A stretch of DNA of 64,000 nucleotides from Bradyrhizobium tropiciagri (lineage in GTDB: Bacteria; Pseudomonadota; Alphaproteobacteria; Rhizobiales; Xanthobacteraceae): positions 186,001-250,000 of the forward strand of contig NZ_LFLZ01000002.1 of the NCBI RefSeq assembly GCF_001189845.1, read 5' to 3'. Position 1 is the stretch's first letter; each line of letters starts with the position of its first letter. Shown here one piece after another: positions 45,911 to 54,487 of the stretch. The notes under the pieces are model-generated. The model had not been told where the DNA came from. It searched no databases and saw only the letters and a program-made list of their open reading frames with translations. A program made the translations under genes and the position numbers.

Positions 45911-45915
45911 CGTCG

Positions 45916-47007
45916 TCAGCGCACGCCGCTGCGCACGGGTGCATCATCGGCAGCGACCACCGCCGATGCACGGACGCGCGGGATGACCTCGCTGGCAAAA
46001 CGCTCCATCTCTGTCTCGAAGGGCTGGAACTGCAACATGAACAGTTCGATGCCGGCGGCATGAAAGGCCCTGATCCGGGCAGCTACCTCGTCATAGCTGC
46101 CGACCAGCCCCGCTGCGGTTCCGCCATTGCTGCCGACCCGCGCCGATTTCTGCATGGTCTGCATCATCACGACCTTTGGGTCGGTGTTCTGCTTCTGTAT
46201 TGCCTTGATCGGTGCGTCCTTCCTCGACAGCTCGAGCAGCCGCTCATACGCCGTCTGAGCCTCGGCCTGTGTCTCGCGCGCGACGACGAAGGCGGACAGA
46301 CCGAAGCGCAGCGGCGAGCTCGTTCGCGACCGGCTCGCAACGTCGGCAATCAGGCCGGCGACATCGTCGAGCGGCTGGCCGTTGATGAACCAGACGTCGC
46401 CGTGGTCCGCGACCAACGCGCGCGCCGGCTCCGATTCACCGCCGACATAGATCAACGGCCGGGACCGGTAGAAGCTCGTCGGACGCAGCGCATAGTCGCG
46501 CACGTCGAAATGCTCGCCCTTGTAGGTCAGCCGCTCGCCCTGCATCAGGCGCGAGACCACCGTGATCCACTCACGGCCATAGGCGTAACGGGCATCATGC
46601 TCGGCAAAGCCGATACCGGCCTTGTCGAGCTCCGGTTTGTTCCAGGCGTTGACCAGGTTGATGGCAAAGCGGCCGCGGCTGATGTTCTCGATGCCGAGCG
46701 CGAGCTTTGCAAGCACGACCGGATGATAGAGATAGGGCTTGATCGCGGCGATGATCTCGATCCGGCTGGTCAGCGCCGCAAGCGCCGCCGCTGCGCTCCA
46801 GGCTTCGAGCTGATCGAGATCCTCCTGGTGCGGATTAATCGTGTGCTGTGCAATCAACGTTGAATCATAGCCGAGCCGCTCGGCGGCCAGCACGAGATCG
46901 CGATTGCGTTCCCAGGATGCATCATAGGGCTCGTCGGGATCCTGATAGGCGGCGCGCGAGCCGTGCACCAGCGCCCAGATGCCAAAGCGGACCGGTCGTG
47001 TCGTCAT
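45916..47007 (-). CDS. FMNH2-dependent alkanesulfonate/sulfone monooxygenase-like (SsuD family)
   Basis: A 363-residue single-domain luciferase-like monooxygenase. It opens VRFGIWALVHGSRAAYQDPD, followed by AERLGYDSTLIAQHTINPHQ, IEIIAAIKPYLYHPVVLAKL, NISRGRFAINLVNAWNKPEL (the SsuD-like flavin/substrate region) and RPLIYVGGESEPARALVADH. SsuD and SfnG convert sulfonates or dimethyl sulfone to an aldehyde or sulfinate plus sulfite. ATG 47007 has AGGAG 8 bases before it; the longer upstream frame lacks family sequence. It is divergent from an SsuCBA-type transporter operon. Confidence 0.85.
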   Translation of the reverse strand: MTTRPVRFGIWALVHGSRAAYQDPDEPYDASWERNRDLVLAAERLGYDSTLIAQHTINPHQEDLDQLEAWSAAAALAALTSRIEIIAAIKPYLYHPVVLAKLALGIENISRGRFAINLVNAWNKPELDKAGIGFAEHDARYAYGREWITVVSRLMQGERLTYKGEHFDVRDYALRPTSFYRSRPLIYVGGESEPARALVADHGDVWFINGQPLDDVAGLIADVASRSRTSSPLRFGLSAFVVARETQAEAQTAYERLLELSRKDAPIKAIQKQNTDPKVVMMQTMQKSARVGSNGGTAAGLVGSYDEVAARIRAFHAAGIELFMLQFQPFETEMERFASEVIPRVRASAVVAADDAPVRSGVR

Positions 47008-47294
47008 TCGTTGTTTCTCCTGCGTCCTCGCGCGTTGTTCTGGCGCCTTGCACTGCAGGAGATCAAGCAACCGCGCATCAAAAGATTTTCCTTGCCGTGT
47101 CGCGCGCGCGGGTAACCGAGAAACACTCCGGAACGAACGACAATTGAAAAACCGCTCTATTTCTGTCTGCAGAAAATCGTGGGACAGTTTGGGACATGTA
47201 GACAACACGTCACGCGATGCGACAGCGTGCGTCGCGCGACCGAAGAACTGCGTGACCACAGAAGATCACGCAGGATGACGCAGGACAGATTACC
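47008..47294. promoter_or_regulatory. Divergent promoter region between the SsuD-like gene and the ssuCBA-like operon
   Basis: No gene is seen. Near 47178-47195 the sequence GTGGGACAGTTTGGGACA has two GGGACA copies 11 bases apart, and GATCACGCAGGATGACGCAGG near 47265 is another short direct repeat. These are possible activator sites, for example for a CysB-like protein, but this is not demonstrated. Confidence 0.35.
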
Positions 47295-48161
47295 TTGAGC
47301 AATCTCGAGCAGACGGCGTCACCGGTTGCGTACGACGCCGAACCGCGCGGCGACACGACCGCCACATATCTTCCAAGGCGCAGGCTCGAGATTGGTCGGC
47401 GCGGCCTGCAACTTCTGTCGTGGCTGGCGCCGGCCATCCTGCTTGTGGTCTGGGAACTCCTGGCACAAGGCGGATGGCTGTCACCGCAGGTGCTGCCGGC
47501 GCCGAGCAAGGTCATAAAGACGGCATTCAAGCTGACGACCTCGGGAAGCCTGCTGAACGACCTTGGCGTCAGCCTGTTGCGTGCCGTCGCCGGTTTTGCG
47601 ATCGGGGGTGCCGTCGGGTTCACCCTCGGCATCCTGGTCGGATTCTCGCGGATCGCGGAGGCCGCAATCGACCGCAGCGTCCAGATGATCCGCGCCATCC
47701 CCTTCCTCGCCCTGCTGCCACTGGTGATCGTCTGGCTCGGCGTCGGCGAAGCCGAAAAGATCTTCCTGGTCGCTCTCGGCGTTACCTTTCCGATCTACAT
47801 CAATACCAACTTGGGGATCCGGCAGGTCGATCCGAAGCTGATCGAGCTTGGCCGCATCCAAGGCCTCGGCACGCTGAAGCTGATCCGCCGCATCGTCCTG
47901 CCCGGGGCGCTGCCTTCGATCCTGACTGGCGTGCGCTATGCGCTGGCGACCGCATGGCTTGCGCTGGTCGTCGCCGAAACCATCGGCGCCCAATCCGGCA
48001 TCGGCTTCCTTGCGATGGATGCGCGGGAGTTCCTGCGCACCGACGTGATCGTGCTGACGATCGTGATCTACGCGCTGATCGGCGTCGCCGCCGACGGCAT
48101 CGCCCGTTTTCTCGAGCGCCGCTTGCTCGCCTGGCATCCGAACTACGGAGGAGCGCGATGA
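47295..48161 (+). CDS. ssuC: Sulfonate-type ABC transporter permease (SsuC-like)
   Basis: A 288-residue protein with about six membrane helices after a 40-residue cytoplasmic N-terminus. Typical SsuC sequence: GWLSPQVLPAPSKVIKTAF, RAIPFLALLPLVIVWLGVGE, and the coupling loop LIELGRIQGLGTLKLIRRIV. The start is TTG at 47295 with AGGA 8-10 bases upstream. The stop overlaps the ATPase ATG (ATGA). It is the first gene of a plus-strand operon that runs to serine acetyltransferase. Confidence 0.86.
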   Translation: MSNLEQTASPVAYDAEPRGDTTATYLPRRRLEIGRRGLQLLSWLAPAILLVVWELLAQGGWLSPQVLPAPSKVIKTAFKLTTSGSLLNDLGVSLLRAVAGFAIGGAVGFTLGILVGFSRIAEAAIDRSVQMIRAIPFLALLPLVIVWLGVGEAEKIFLVALGVTFPIYINTNLGIRQVDPKLIELGRIQGLGTLKLIRRIVLPGALPSILTGVRYALATAWLALVVAETIGAQSGIGFLAMDAREFLRTDVIVLTIVIYALIGVAADGIARFLERRLLAWHPNYGGAR

Positions 48162-48892
48162 CCTTGCATGTCGCCCCCTCCGCCGCCGCGGTCTCACCGG
48201 CGGTCGTCGTGACGAATCTCCGCCGCGCCTACGGCCATCGCGTCGTCATCGAGAATCTCAATCTGCGGATCGAGCGCGGCGAGTTCGTCGCCCTGCTCGG
48301 GGAAAGCGGTTGCGGCAAGACCACGTTGCTCCGCGCGTTGGCCGGCCTCGACCCGATTGACGGCGGCCGCATCGCGGCCCCGCGCCGCCCGGCGGTCGTC
48401 TTCCAGGAGCACCGGCTGCTGCCGTGGGACAGCCTGTGGCGCAACGTCTCGCTCGGCCTGCAGGCCGGCAATGCGCGCGAGCGCGCCGCAGCGGCACTCG
48501 CCGAAGTCGGACTCGGTGACCGGCTGGACGACTGGCCGCGCAATCTCTCCGGCGGCCAGGCGCAGCGCGTGGCACTCGCCCGCGCGCTGGTGCAGGAGCC
48601 GGAACTGCTGCTGCTCGACGAACCCTTTGCCGCGCTTGATGCGCTGACCCGTATTCGCATGCACGACCTCGTGCGCGAGCTGGTCACCACCCATCGGCCC
48701 GGCGTACTCCTGGTCACCCACGACGTCGACGAGGCGATCGCGCTCGCCGACCGCATTCTGGTGATGCGTGAGGGCCGGATCGCCTTCGTGTATCGCACGG
48801 ACGGTCGCGGCAAAACATCGATCGCCCGCACCGAGCTGCTCACCGAGCTCGGCGTCAGCGCCGTTCATCCCATCCCCGCCAGAATCTTCTGA
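48158..48892 (+). CDS. ssuB: Sulfonate-type ABC transporter ATP-binding protein (SsuB-like)
   Basis: A 244-residue ATPase. Walker A is GESGCGKTT (48-56), the Q-loop is VVFQEHRLLPWDS, the signature is LSGGQAQRVALARAL, Walker B is LLLLDEPFAALDA, and the switch His is in LLVTHDVDEA. The short length and the LLPW motif are typical of SsuB. ATG 48158, preceded by GGAGGAG, overlaps the permease stop. It drives uptake with the neighbouring permease and binding protein. Confidence 0.88.
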   Translation: MTLHVAPSAAAVSPAVVVTNLRRAYGHRVVIENLNLRIERGEFVALLGESGCGKTTLLRALAGLDPIDGGRIAAPRRPAVVFQEHRLLPWDSLWRNVSLGLQAGNARERAAAALAEVGLGDRLDDWPRNLSGGQAQRVALARALVQEPELLLLDEPFAALDALTRIRMHDLVRELVTTHRPGVLLVTHDVDEAIALADRILVMREGRIAFVYRTDGRGKTSIARTELLTELGVSAVHPIPARIF

Positions 48893-48901
48893 AGGACAGC
48901 C

Positions 48902-49903
48902 ATGTCTCGCTCAATCGCAAAACCTTCCCGCCGCGGCTTCCTCGGCGGCGCCGCGTTCGGCATCGGCGCCATCGCCGGCTTCAACATCCCGGACATCGCG
49001 CAGTCGGCGACCGGCCGCGTCACCGATACCGTCCGCCTCACCTGGGGCCTCAGCGGCCTCAATCTGATTGCCAAGGAGCGCGGAGAATTCGAGAAGCTGC
49101 TGGCCAAGGACGGCATCAAGGTCGAATGGCTGGGTCCGTTTCCCAACCATGCCCCGACATTGCAGGCGGTGACCGGCGGCAGCGCCGACTTCAGTTTCGG
49201 CGGCAGCACGACGCCGGCGCTCGCCGCGATCATCGCCGGCTCGCCGCTCGTCTTCACCCAGTTCGTGGTCTACGAACCCCGCACCACCGCGATCATCGCC
49301 AGGGACGATTCCGGTATCAACAAGGTCGAGGACCTGGTCGGCAAGTCGGTTGCGGTGAATCGCTCCGGTCTCGGCGAGTTCCTGCTCGTCGCTGCACTCG
49401 AGAAGCACAAGGTCGACCGCTCCGCGGTGAAGTTCGTCTACCTCAATCCGCCGGATGCCGCGCCGGCGCTGGCGTCCGGCAAGGTAGACGCATGGTCGAT
49501 GTGGAGCCCCGGCGTCGACATCGCGCGGCTCGACTACAAGGCGCACGATATCTTCCTCGAGGGCCGCGACCTGGATTTCCAGATCGACTACACGTCCTAC
49601 CTGACCACAAGGAAGTTCGCGACCGAGAACCCGGCGCTGGTTCGTGCCGTCAACGACGCCTTCCGCACCGAAGGCAAGTGGATTTCCGACAACAGCAAGG
49701 ACGCCGAATACATCGCCCAAAAGGCCGGCAAATACAGCGACCAGGTGCGCGACCAGTTCGTCGCGCTGGACCGCAAGTATCGCTACTTCCCGGTCAATGA
49801 CGAGAAATTCCTGTCCGAGCTGCAAAAGGCCGCCGACTGGCTGGTGGCACGCAAGGTGCTGCCCGAGCCCGTCAAGGTCACCGACCACCTCGCACAGCTC
49901 TGA
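48902..49903 (+). CDS. ssuA: Sulfonate-type ABC transporter substrate-binding protein (SsuA-like, Tat signal)
   Basis: A 333-residue binding protein. The N-terminus has a twin-arginine motif SRRGFLGG (Arg10-Arg11), suggesting export folded by Tat. The mature part has LTWGLSGLNLIAKERGEFEK, the ligand-loop region VTGGSADFSFGGSTTPALAA and KVEDLVGKSVAVNRSGLGEF. Relatives bind aliphatic sulfonates. It starts 9 bases after the ATPase stop and precedes the DszC/SfnC-like monooxygenase gene. The exact ligand is unknown. Confidence 0.86.
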   Translation: MSRSIAKPSRRGFLGGAAFGIGAIAGFNIPDIAQSATGRVTDTVRLTWGLSGLNLIAKERGEFEKLLAKDGIKVEWLGPFPNHAPTLQAVTGGSADFSFGGSTTPALAAIIAGSPLVFTQFVVYEPRTTAIIARDDSGINKVEDLVGKSVAVNRSGLGEFLLVAALEKHKVDRSAVKFVYLNPPDAAPALASGKVDAWSMWSPGVDIARLDYKAHDIFLEGRDLDFQIDYTSYLTTRKFATENPALVRAVNDAFRTEGKWISDNSKDAEYIAQKAGKYSDQVRDQFVALDRKYRYFPVNDEKFLSELQKAADWLVARKVLPEPVKVTDHLAQL

Positions 49904-49940
49904 TCGCGACCTGCAACTAACATCGTTCCGGGTGAAATCC

Positions 49941-51169
49941 ATGAACAAGCCTGTCTCCACCAGCGCGCTGGCGTCGTCCGATCGCCTCGACAGCCACTCG
50001 CCCGATATCGACGCACTGCTGGGCAGCATTGCCGAGGGTGCCAGCGACCGCGAGCGGGAGCGCGTCCTGCCGTTCCCAGAAATCGATCTCATCCGCAAGG
50101 CCCGCCTCGGCGCGCTTCGATTGCCGACCGAGGCCGGCGGTGCGGGTGCAACGATCCGCGCGCTGTTCGAGATCGTGATCCGCCTCGGCGAGGCCGACGC
50201 CAACGTCGCGCACATCCTGCGCAACCATTTCAGCGTGGTCGAGCGCCTGGTGCGCCGCCCCAAGGACGATCAGCACAGGCAGTGGCAGAAGGCCGTCGCC
50301 GATGGCGCGATCATCGGTCTTGCGGCCACCGAGCTCGATACGCCGAAGGTCGGCAACGTCACGCCGAACACCACGCTGACGGCCGACGGCGACGACTATC
50401 TGCTCAACGGCACCAAATATTACAGCACCGGCACGCTCTACTCGGACTATGTTCTGGTCCGCACCGCGGACGCGTCCGCCACCAATGCGGCAGTCCTGAT
50501 CCCCGTCAATCGCGAGGGCATCGAGCTGGTCGACGACTGGGACGGCCTCGGTCAACGGCTGACCGCGACCGGCACCAGCCATTTCCGCAATGTGCGCGTC
50601 AAGCGCCAGGAGGTGGTATTCGACGCACCTGACGCCGGCTATGGCATTCCCTACTCCAACACGTTCGCGCAATTGTTCTTGACCGCGATCAACGCCGGCA
50701 TTTCGCGCGCGATCTTGCGTGACGCCACGGCTCTGGTGCGGTCCCGCAAGCGGACATTCTATTACGCGCCGAGCGAGATTCCGGCGGACGATCCGCTGCT
50801 GCAACAGACCATCGGCCAGATCGCGAGCGGCGCGTTTGCCGCCGAAACGGTCGTGCTGGCTGCAGCCGAAGCGCTCGATGTCGCGACCGATGCATTCGAC
50901 GCCGGCGACGCCAACGCCGTCGAAGCGGCCCACCGTGCAGCGCTGCTATCGGCGAAAGCAAGATCGTCGCCGACGAATTCGCGATCCGAAGCGGCAGCCT
51001 GCTGTTCGACGTCGGCGGCGCCTCCGCCACCAAGAAGTCGACCAATTTTGACCGCCACTGGCGCAACGCACGCACTTTGGCCTCGCACAATCCGAACACC
51101 TTCAAGGCCCGCTCGATCGGCCAATATGAGATCAGCGGCACGCCACTGCCCGCCAAGGGCTTCTTCTGA
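49941..51169 (+). pseudogene. Acyl-CoA dehydrogenase-fold flavin monooxygenase (DszC/SfnC-like), one-base deletion
   Basis: About 409 residues when repaired. The N-terminal part reads RLGALRLPTEAGGAGATIRA, LGEADANVAHILRNHFSVVE and LATTELDTPKVG-like sequence, then LLNGTKYYSTGTLYSDYVLV. The frame breaks near 50959 (GCGAAAGCAAG). One restored base gives SAKAKIVADEFAIRSGSLLF, DVGGASATKKSTNFDRHWRN and a C-terminus GTPLPAKGFF. The closing RHWRN-AR-LASHNP pattern is that of DszC/SfnC monooxygenases, which oxidise organosulfur compounds with reduced flavin rather than acyl-CoA. A flavin reductase gene follows 43 bases downstream. Confidence 0.82.
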
Positions 51170-51212
51170 TCGAAGGCTCGATCCGGCGCGGTAAAAGAGA
51201 GGGAGAAGCCCG

Positions 51213-51785
51213 ATGAGCAAGCCGGATATCCACCTCGTCGACGCCGAACACGAGATCGAACGCCAGTTTCGGCTCGTCATGCGCCGCCTCGCCGGCGGCG
51301 TTTGCGTCATCACCGCCGGGCAAGGCGAAGATATCACCGGCATGACGGTGACCTCGCTGACCTCGCTCAGCGCCGCGCCGCCGCGGCTCCTGGTCAGCAT
51401 CAACCGCCTGGCGTCGTCCTTCACCGCGATCGCCCGGCATCGGGCTTTCGGCGTCAATATTCTGGGCTCGGATCAGCAGGCGCTCGCGGAGCGCTTCAGC
51501 AATGGCCGCCTGAAGGGCCACGAGCGCTTCGAGGGCATCGCCTGGACCTGTGGCTCGTCGGGCGTGCCGTTGCTCGAACGCTCGCTGGCGATGGTCGAGT
51601 GCCAGGTCGAGGAGATCATCGAGCGGCATTCGCACGGCATCATCGTGGGCCGGCTCGCCAGCATGGAGCTGTCGCACCGGCTATCCGGCCTCACCTACTG
51701 GAACGGACAGTATGTCCAGATCGACCACGAGGCCGATCTCGATCTTCTGGCCGAGGTCAGCATTCCCCTGGCGCACGTTCGATAG
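51213..51785 (+). CDS. Flavin reductase (NADH:FMN oxidoreductase, RutF/DszD-like)
   Basis: A 190-residue flavin-reductase-domain protein: FRLVMRRLAGGVCVITAGQG, ITGMTVTSLTSLSAAPPRLL and VSINRLASSFTAIARHRAFG are the standard FMN-binding split-barrel motifs; GRLASMELSHRLSGLTYWNG closes the domain. It supplies reduced FMN to partner monooxygenases, here the DszC/SfnC-like enzyme just upstream and perhaps the four luciferase-like enzymes nearby. GAGGGAGAAG precedes ATG 51213. Confidence 0.9.
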   Translation: MSKPDIHLVDAEHEIERQFRLVMRRLAGGVCVITAGQGEDITGMTVTSLTSLSAAPPRLLVSINRLASSFTAIARHRAFGVNILGSDQQALAERFSNGRLKGHERFEGIAWTCGSSGVPLLERSLAMVECQVEEIIERHSHGIIVGRLASMELSHRLSGLTYWNGQYVQIDHEADLDLLAEVSIPLAHVR

Positions 51786-51800
51786 GACCGGGAGCAGCAC

Positions 51801-52754
51801 ATGAAACGCGAAACCCCTCCGCAGTCTCCCCCCTCATCTGTCGGCGCGACGGTAACTCCACCCGGCCGCTGGCAGCTCAACCGCATCGTCGCCGAGCTGC
51901 GCGTCTCCCGGGAAGAGACTCACAGCATCCGCCAGGACGGCGAAGCCCGGCGCGCGCCCTCGCGCGAGGCGCTGGGGGCGATCCTCGACGGGCTTACCGA
52001 GGCGCTGTTTCCGCGGCACTACGGACAGTCCGATCTCGACGGCGAGAACATCGACTATTTCGTCGGCAACAGGCTGAGCATCGCGCTGGATTCACTCAGC
52101 GCCCAGATCCACCGCGGCGCGTTGTTCGTCGGCGATGAGCTCGAACCGGGCTTCGAACGTGAAGAGGCGATCGAGCTGACCCGCGCATTTGCATCCCAGC
52201 TGCCGTCAGTCCGCGGGCTCCTCATCAACGATCTGCGCGCGGCCTTCGTCGGTGATCCGGCGGCGCGGAACTTTCCGGAGATCCTGATCGGCTATCCCGG
52301 AATGACGGCCGTTATCCACCATCGCCTCGCGCACCTGCTGTATCGCCTCGGCGCACGGCTGATCGCTCGCCTGATGTCGGAAATCGCCCATGCCCGGACC
52401 GGCATCGACATTCATCCCGGCGCCAGCATCGGCTCCGGCTTCTTCATCGATCACGGCACCGGTGTCGTGATCGGGGAAACCGCAATCATCGGCAACAATG
52501 TCCGCATCTACCAGGCCGTCACGCTCGGTGCGCGGCATTTTCCGACCGACGACGAAGGCAGCGTCATCAAGGGCGACGCCCGCCATCCGATCGTGGAGGA
52601 TGACGTCGTGATCTACGCCGGCGCCACCATCCTCGGCCGCATCACGATCGGCCGGGGCTCCACCATCGGCGGCAATGTCTGGCTGACCAAGGGCGTGCCG
52701 CCGAACAGCGTTGTGACCCAGGCTACCGTCCGGAACACGCCGGGCGGGGCCTAG
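51801..52754 (+). CDS. cysE: Serine O-acetyltransferase (CysE/EpsC-like)
   Basis: A 317-residue acyltransferase. An alpha-helical N-terminal region (about 1-185) is followed by a left-handed beta-helix with hexapeptide repeats: ARTGIDIHPGASIGSGFFID, HGTGVVIGETAIIGNNVRIY, QAVTLGARHF and IVEDDVVIYAGATILGRITI. The catalytic His lies in FIDHGTGVVIGE. It makes O-acetylserine, the acceptor of sulfide in cysteine synthesis, so the operon links sulfonate import and oxidation directly to sulfur fixation. It starts 15 bases after the reductase stop. The long N-terminus resembles EpsC-type forms. Confidence 0.88.
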   Translation: MKRETPPQSPPSSVGATVTPPGRWQLNRIVAELRVSREETHSIRQDGEARRAPSREALGAILDGLTEALFPRHYGQSDLDGENIDYFVGNRLSIALDSLSAQIHRGALFVGDELEPGFEREEAIELTRAFASQLPSVRGLLINDLRAAFVGDPAARNFPEILIGYPGMTAVIHHRLAHLLYRLGARLIARLMSEIAHARTGIDIHPGASIGSGFFIDHGTGVVIGETAIIGNNVRIYQAVTLGARHFPTDDEGSVIKGDARHPIVEDDVVIYAGATILGRITIGRGSTIGGNVWLTKGVPPNSVVTQATVRNTPGGA

Positions 52755-52761
52755 CCAGCAC

Positions 52762-53634
52762 TTACGCGGCCGCCACCGGCTTCCACCGCATGAAGCGCCG
52801 CTCCAGCGCCTCGAGCACGGCGTTGAACACCAGCCCGATCACCGTGATCCCGAGAATGCCGAAATACATCTGCGGGATCAGGAAGCTGTACTGGCTGTTG
52901 ATGATGAGATAGCCGAGACCGGCCTTGGCACCGACCATCTCGGAGGCGACCAGCACCAGCATCGCCGAAGCGCTCGCCAGACGAATACCCACGAAGATGG
53001 TCGGCAGCGCCGCCGGCAGGATCACCTTACGGAACAATTGTTGCGGGCTCGCCCCCATCGTCCGCGCCGACTTGATCAGGAGCGGATCGACCTGCTTCAC
53101 TGCCGCGATGGTGTTGAGCAGCAGCGGCCAGGCGCAGCTATAGATCACCATCGTGATCTTGGAGAGCTCGCCGATCCCGAGCAGCAGGATGAACACCGGC
53201 AGCAGCGCCAGCGGCGCGGTGTTGCGGCAGATCTCGATGAACTGGTTGAGCAGATTGCCGAGCCGGGAATACCAGCCGATGGCAAGGCCCAGCGGCACGA
53301 TCAAGGCGACCGAGATCAGAAATCCGCTCAGCGCGCGGAGCAGGCTGGCCGAGACATCGTCATAAAGCTCGCCGGTTTGCGCGAGCTGCCAGCCGGCGGC
53401 GATCACCTCCGAGAACGGCGGAAGGAACACGGGGTCGATCAAACCGAACCGGGGCGCTGCCTCCCACAGCGCCAGCAATGCGATCAGCAACAACGAGCGG
53501 TGTCCGAACGCGCTGAGTCCACGCACTGCCGTGCGGACCCCCTTCACGAGCGGCGAAGGGCCGCTCGCACCGGACAGCTGCTCCGGGCGCCCGTGCGCCA
53601 TCTCCAGCAGGGTCAGCGTCTCCAGGCTAGACAT
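52762..53634 (-). CDS. ABC transporter permease, TauC/SsuC-like
   Basis: A 290-residue membrane protein with about six helices: APRFGLIDPVFLPPFSEVIA at the start of the core, CRNTAPLALLPVFILLLGIG, and the coupling loop LIKSARTMGASPQQLFRKVI. ATG 53634 overlaps the ATPase stop by 8 bases. It is the last gene of the minus-strand operon FAD monooxygenase - TauD-like - binding protein - ATPase - permease. The TauD partner suggests a taurine-like or other sulfonate substrate. Confidence 0.86.
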   Translation of the reverse strand: MSSLETLTLLEMAHGRPEQLSGASGPSPLVKGVRTAVRGLSAFGHRSLLLIALLALWEAAPRFGLIDPVFLPPFSEVIAAGWQLAQTGELYDDVSASLLRALSGFLISVALIVPLGLAIGWYSRLGNLLNQFIEICRNTAPLALLPVFILLLGIGELSKITMVIYSCAWPLLLNTIAAVKQVDPLLIKSARTMGASPQQLFRKVILPAALPTIFVGIRLASASAMLVLVASEMVGAKAGLGYLIINSQYSFLIPQMYFGILGITVIGLVFNAVLEALERRFMRWKPVAAA

Positions 53635-54487
53635 GGGCAACCTCTTTCACTTCACGATCGACACGAAGCGCGGCGACGCTGCCCGCCGATTGCTGGGCCT
53701 TCTGCACTTCCTCGCGCAGCAGGCTCCAGATCTCATGCCGCACCTGGCCGAACTCCGGCAACGCGCGGATATCCTCCGCCTCGCTGCGCAGCACCTCGGG
53801 GATCTCGATGACCTCCTTGATCCGGCCGGGACGCGACGTCATCACCGCGACGCGCTGGCCGAGCACGACAGCCTCGTCGATGCCGTGGGTGATGAAGACG
53901 ATGGTCTTGCCGGTGGCCCGCCAGATCCGCAGCAGTTCGCCCTGCAACGTCTCGCGCGTCTGGGCGTCGAGGGCTGCAAACGGCTCGTCCATCAACAGCA
54001 CCTCGGGATCGTAGGCGAGGCTCCGCGCGATCGCGACGCGCTGCTTCATGCCGCCTGAAAGCTCGTGCGGATAGCGGTCGGCAAAGCCGGACAGGCCGAC
54101 GAGATCGAGGAAATGGTACGTGACGTCGCGCCGCTCCTTGGCCTTGAGCCCCGCAATATCGAGGCCGAACTCGACGTTCTGCGCAGCGGTGCGCCAGGGA
54201 AACAGCGCATATTGCTGGAATACGATGCCGCGGTCGCGGCCGGGTCCGCCGATCGGCCGCCCGTCGAGCAGGATGTGGCCGCTGGTCGGCGTCGTCAGGC
54301 CGCCCAGCAGATCGAGCAAGGTCGATTTGCCACAACCGCTCGGGCCGACCAGGGCCAGGAATTCGCCGGCGTGAACGTCGAGGGTGATGTCCTCCAGCGC
54401 CGTGAACCGGCCCGCCGGACGGCCGCCCGCGCCGCGCGTGACGAATTCCTTGCGGACCTGCTCGAAGCGGATCTTGACTGCGCTCAT
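53627..54487 (-). CDS. ABC transporter ATP-binding protein, TauB/SsuB-like
   Basis: A 286-residue ATPase. Walker A is GPSGCGKST (48-56), the Q-loop is GIVFQQYALFPWRT, the signature is LSGGMKQRVAIARSL, Walker B is VLLMDEPFAALDA, and the switch is FITHGIDEA. ATG 54487 overlaps the stop of the binding-protein gene (ATGA). A C-terminal extension of about 40 residues follows the core. It energises the adjacent importer. Confidence 0.87.
   Translation of the reverse strand: MSAVKIRFEQVRKEFVTRGAGGRPAGRFTALEDITLDVHAGEFLALVGPSGCGKSTLLDLLGGLTTPTSGHILLDGRPIGGPGRDRGIVFQQYALFPWRTAAQNVEFGLDIAGLKAKERRDVTYHFLDLVGLSGFADRYPHELSGGMKQRVAIARSLAYDPEVLLMDEPFAALDAQTRETLQGELLRIWRATGKTIVFITHGIDEAVVLGQRVAVMTSRPGRIKEVIEIPEVLRSEAEDIRALPEFGQVRHEIWSLLREEVQKAQQSAGSVAALRVDREVKEVAHV

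Noticed and set aside
47170..47294. Direct repeats in the ssu-like promoter as a CRISPR-like or tandem array
   Set aside because: Only two short copies each; at most regulator half-sites.
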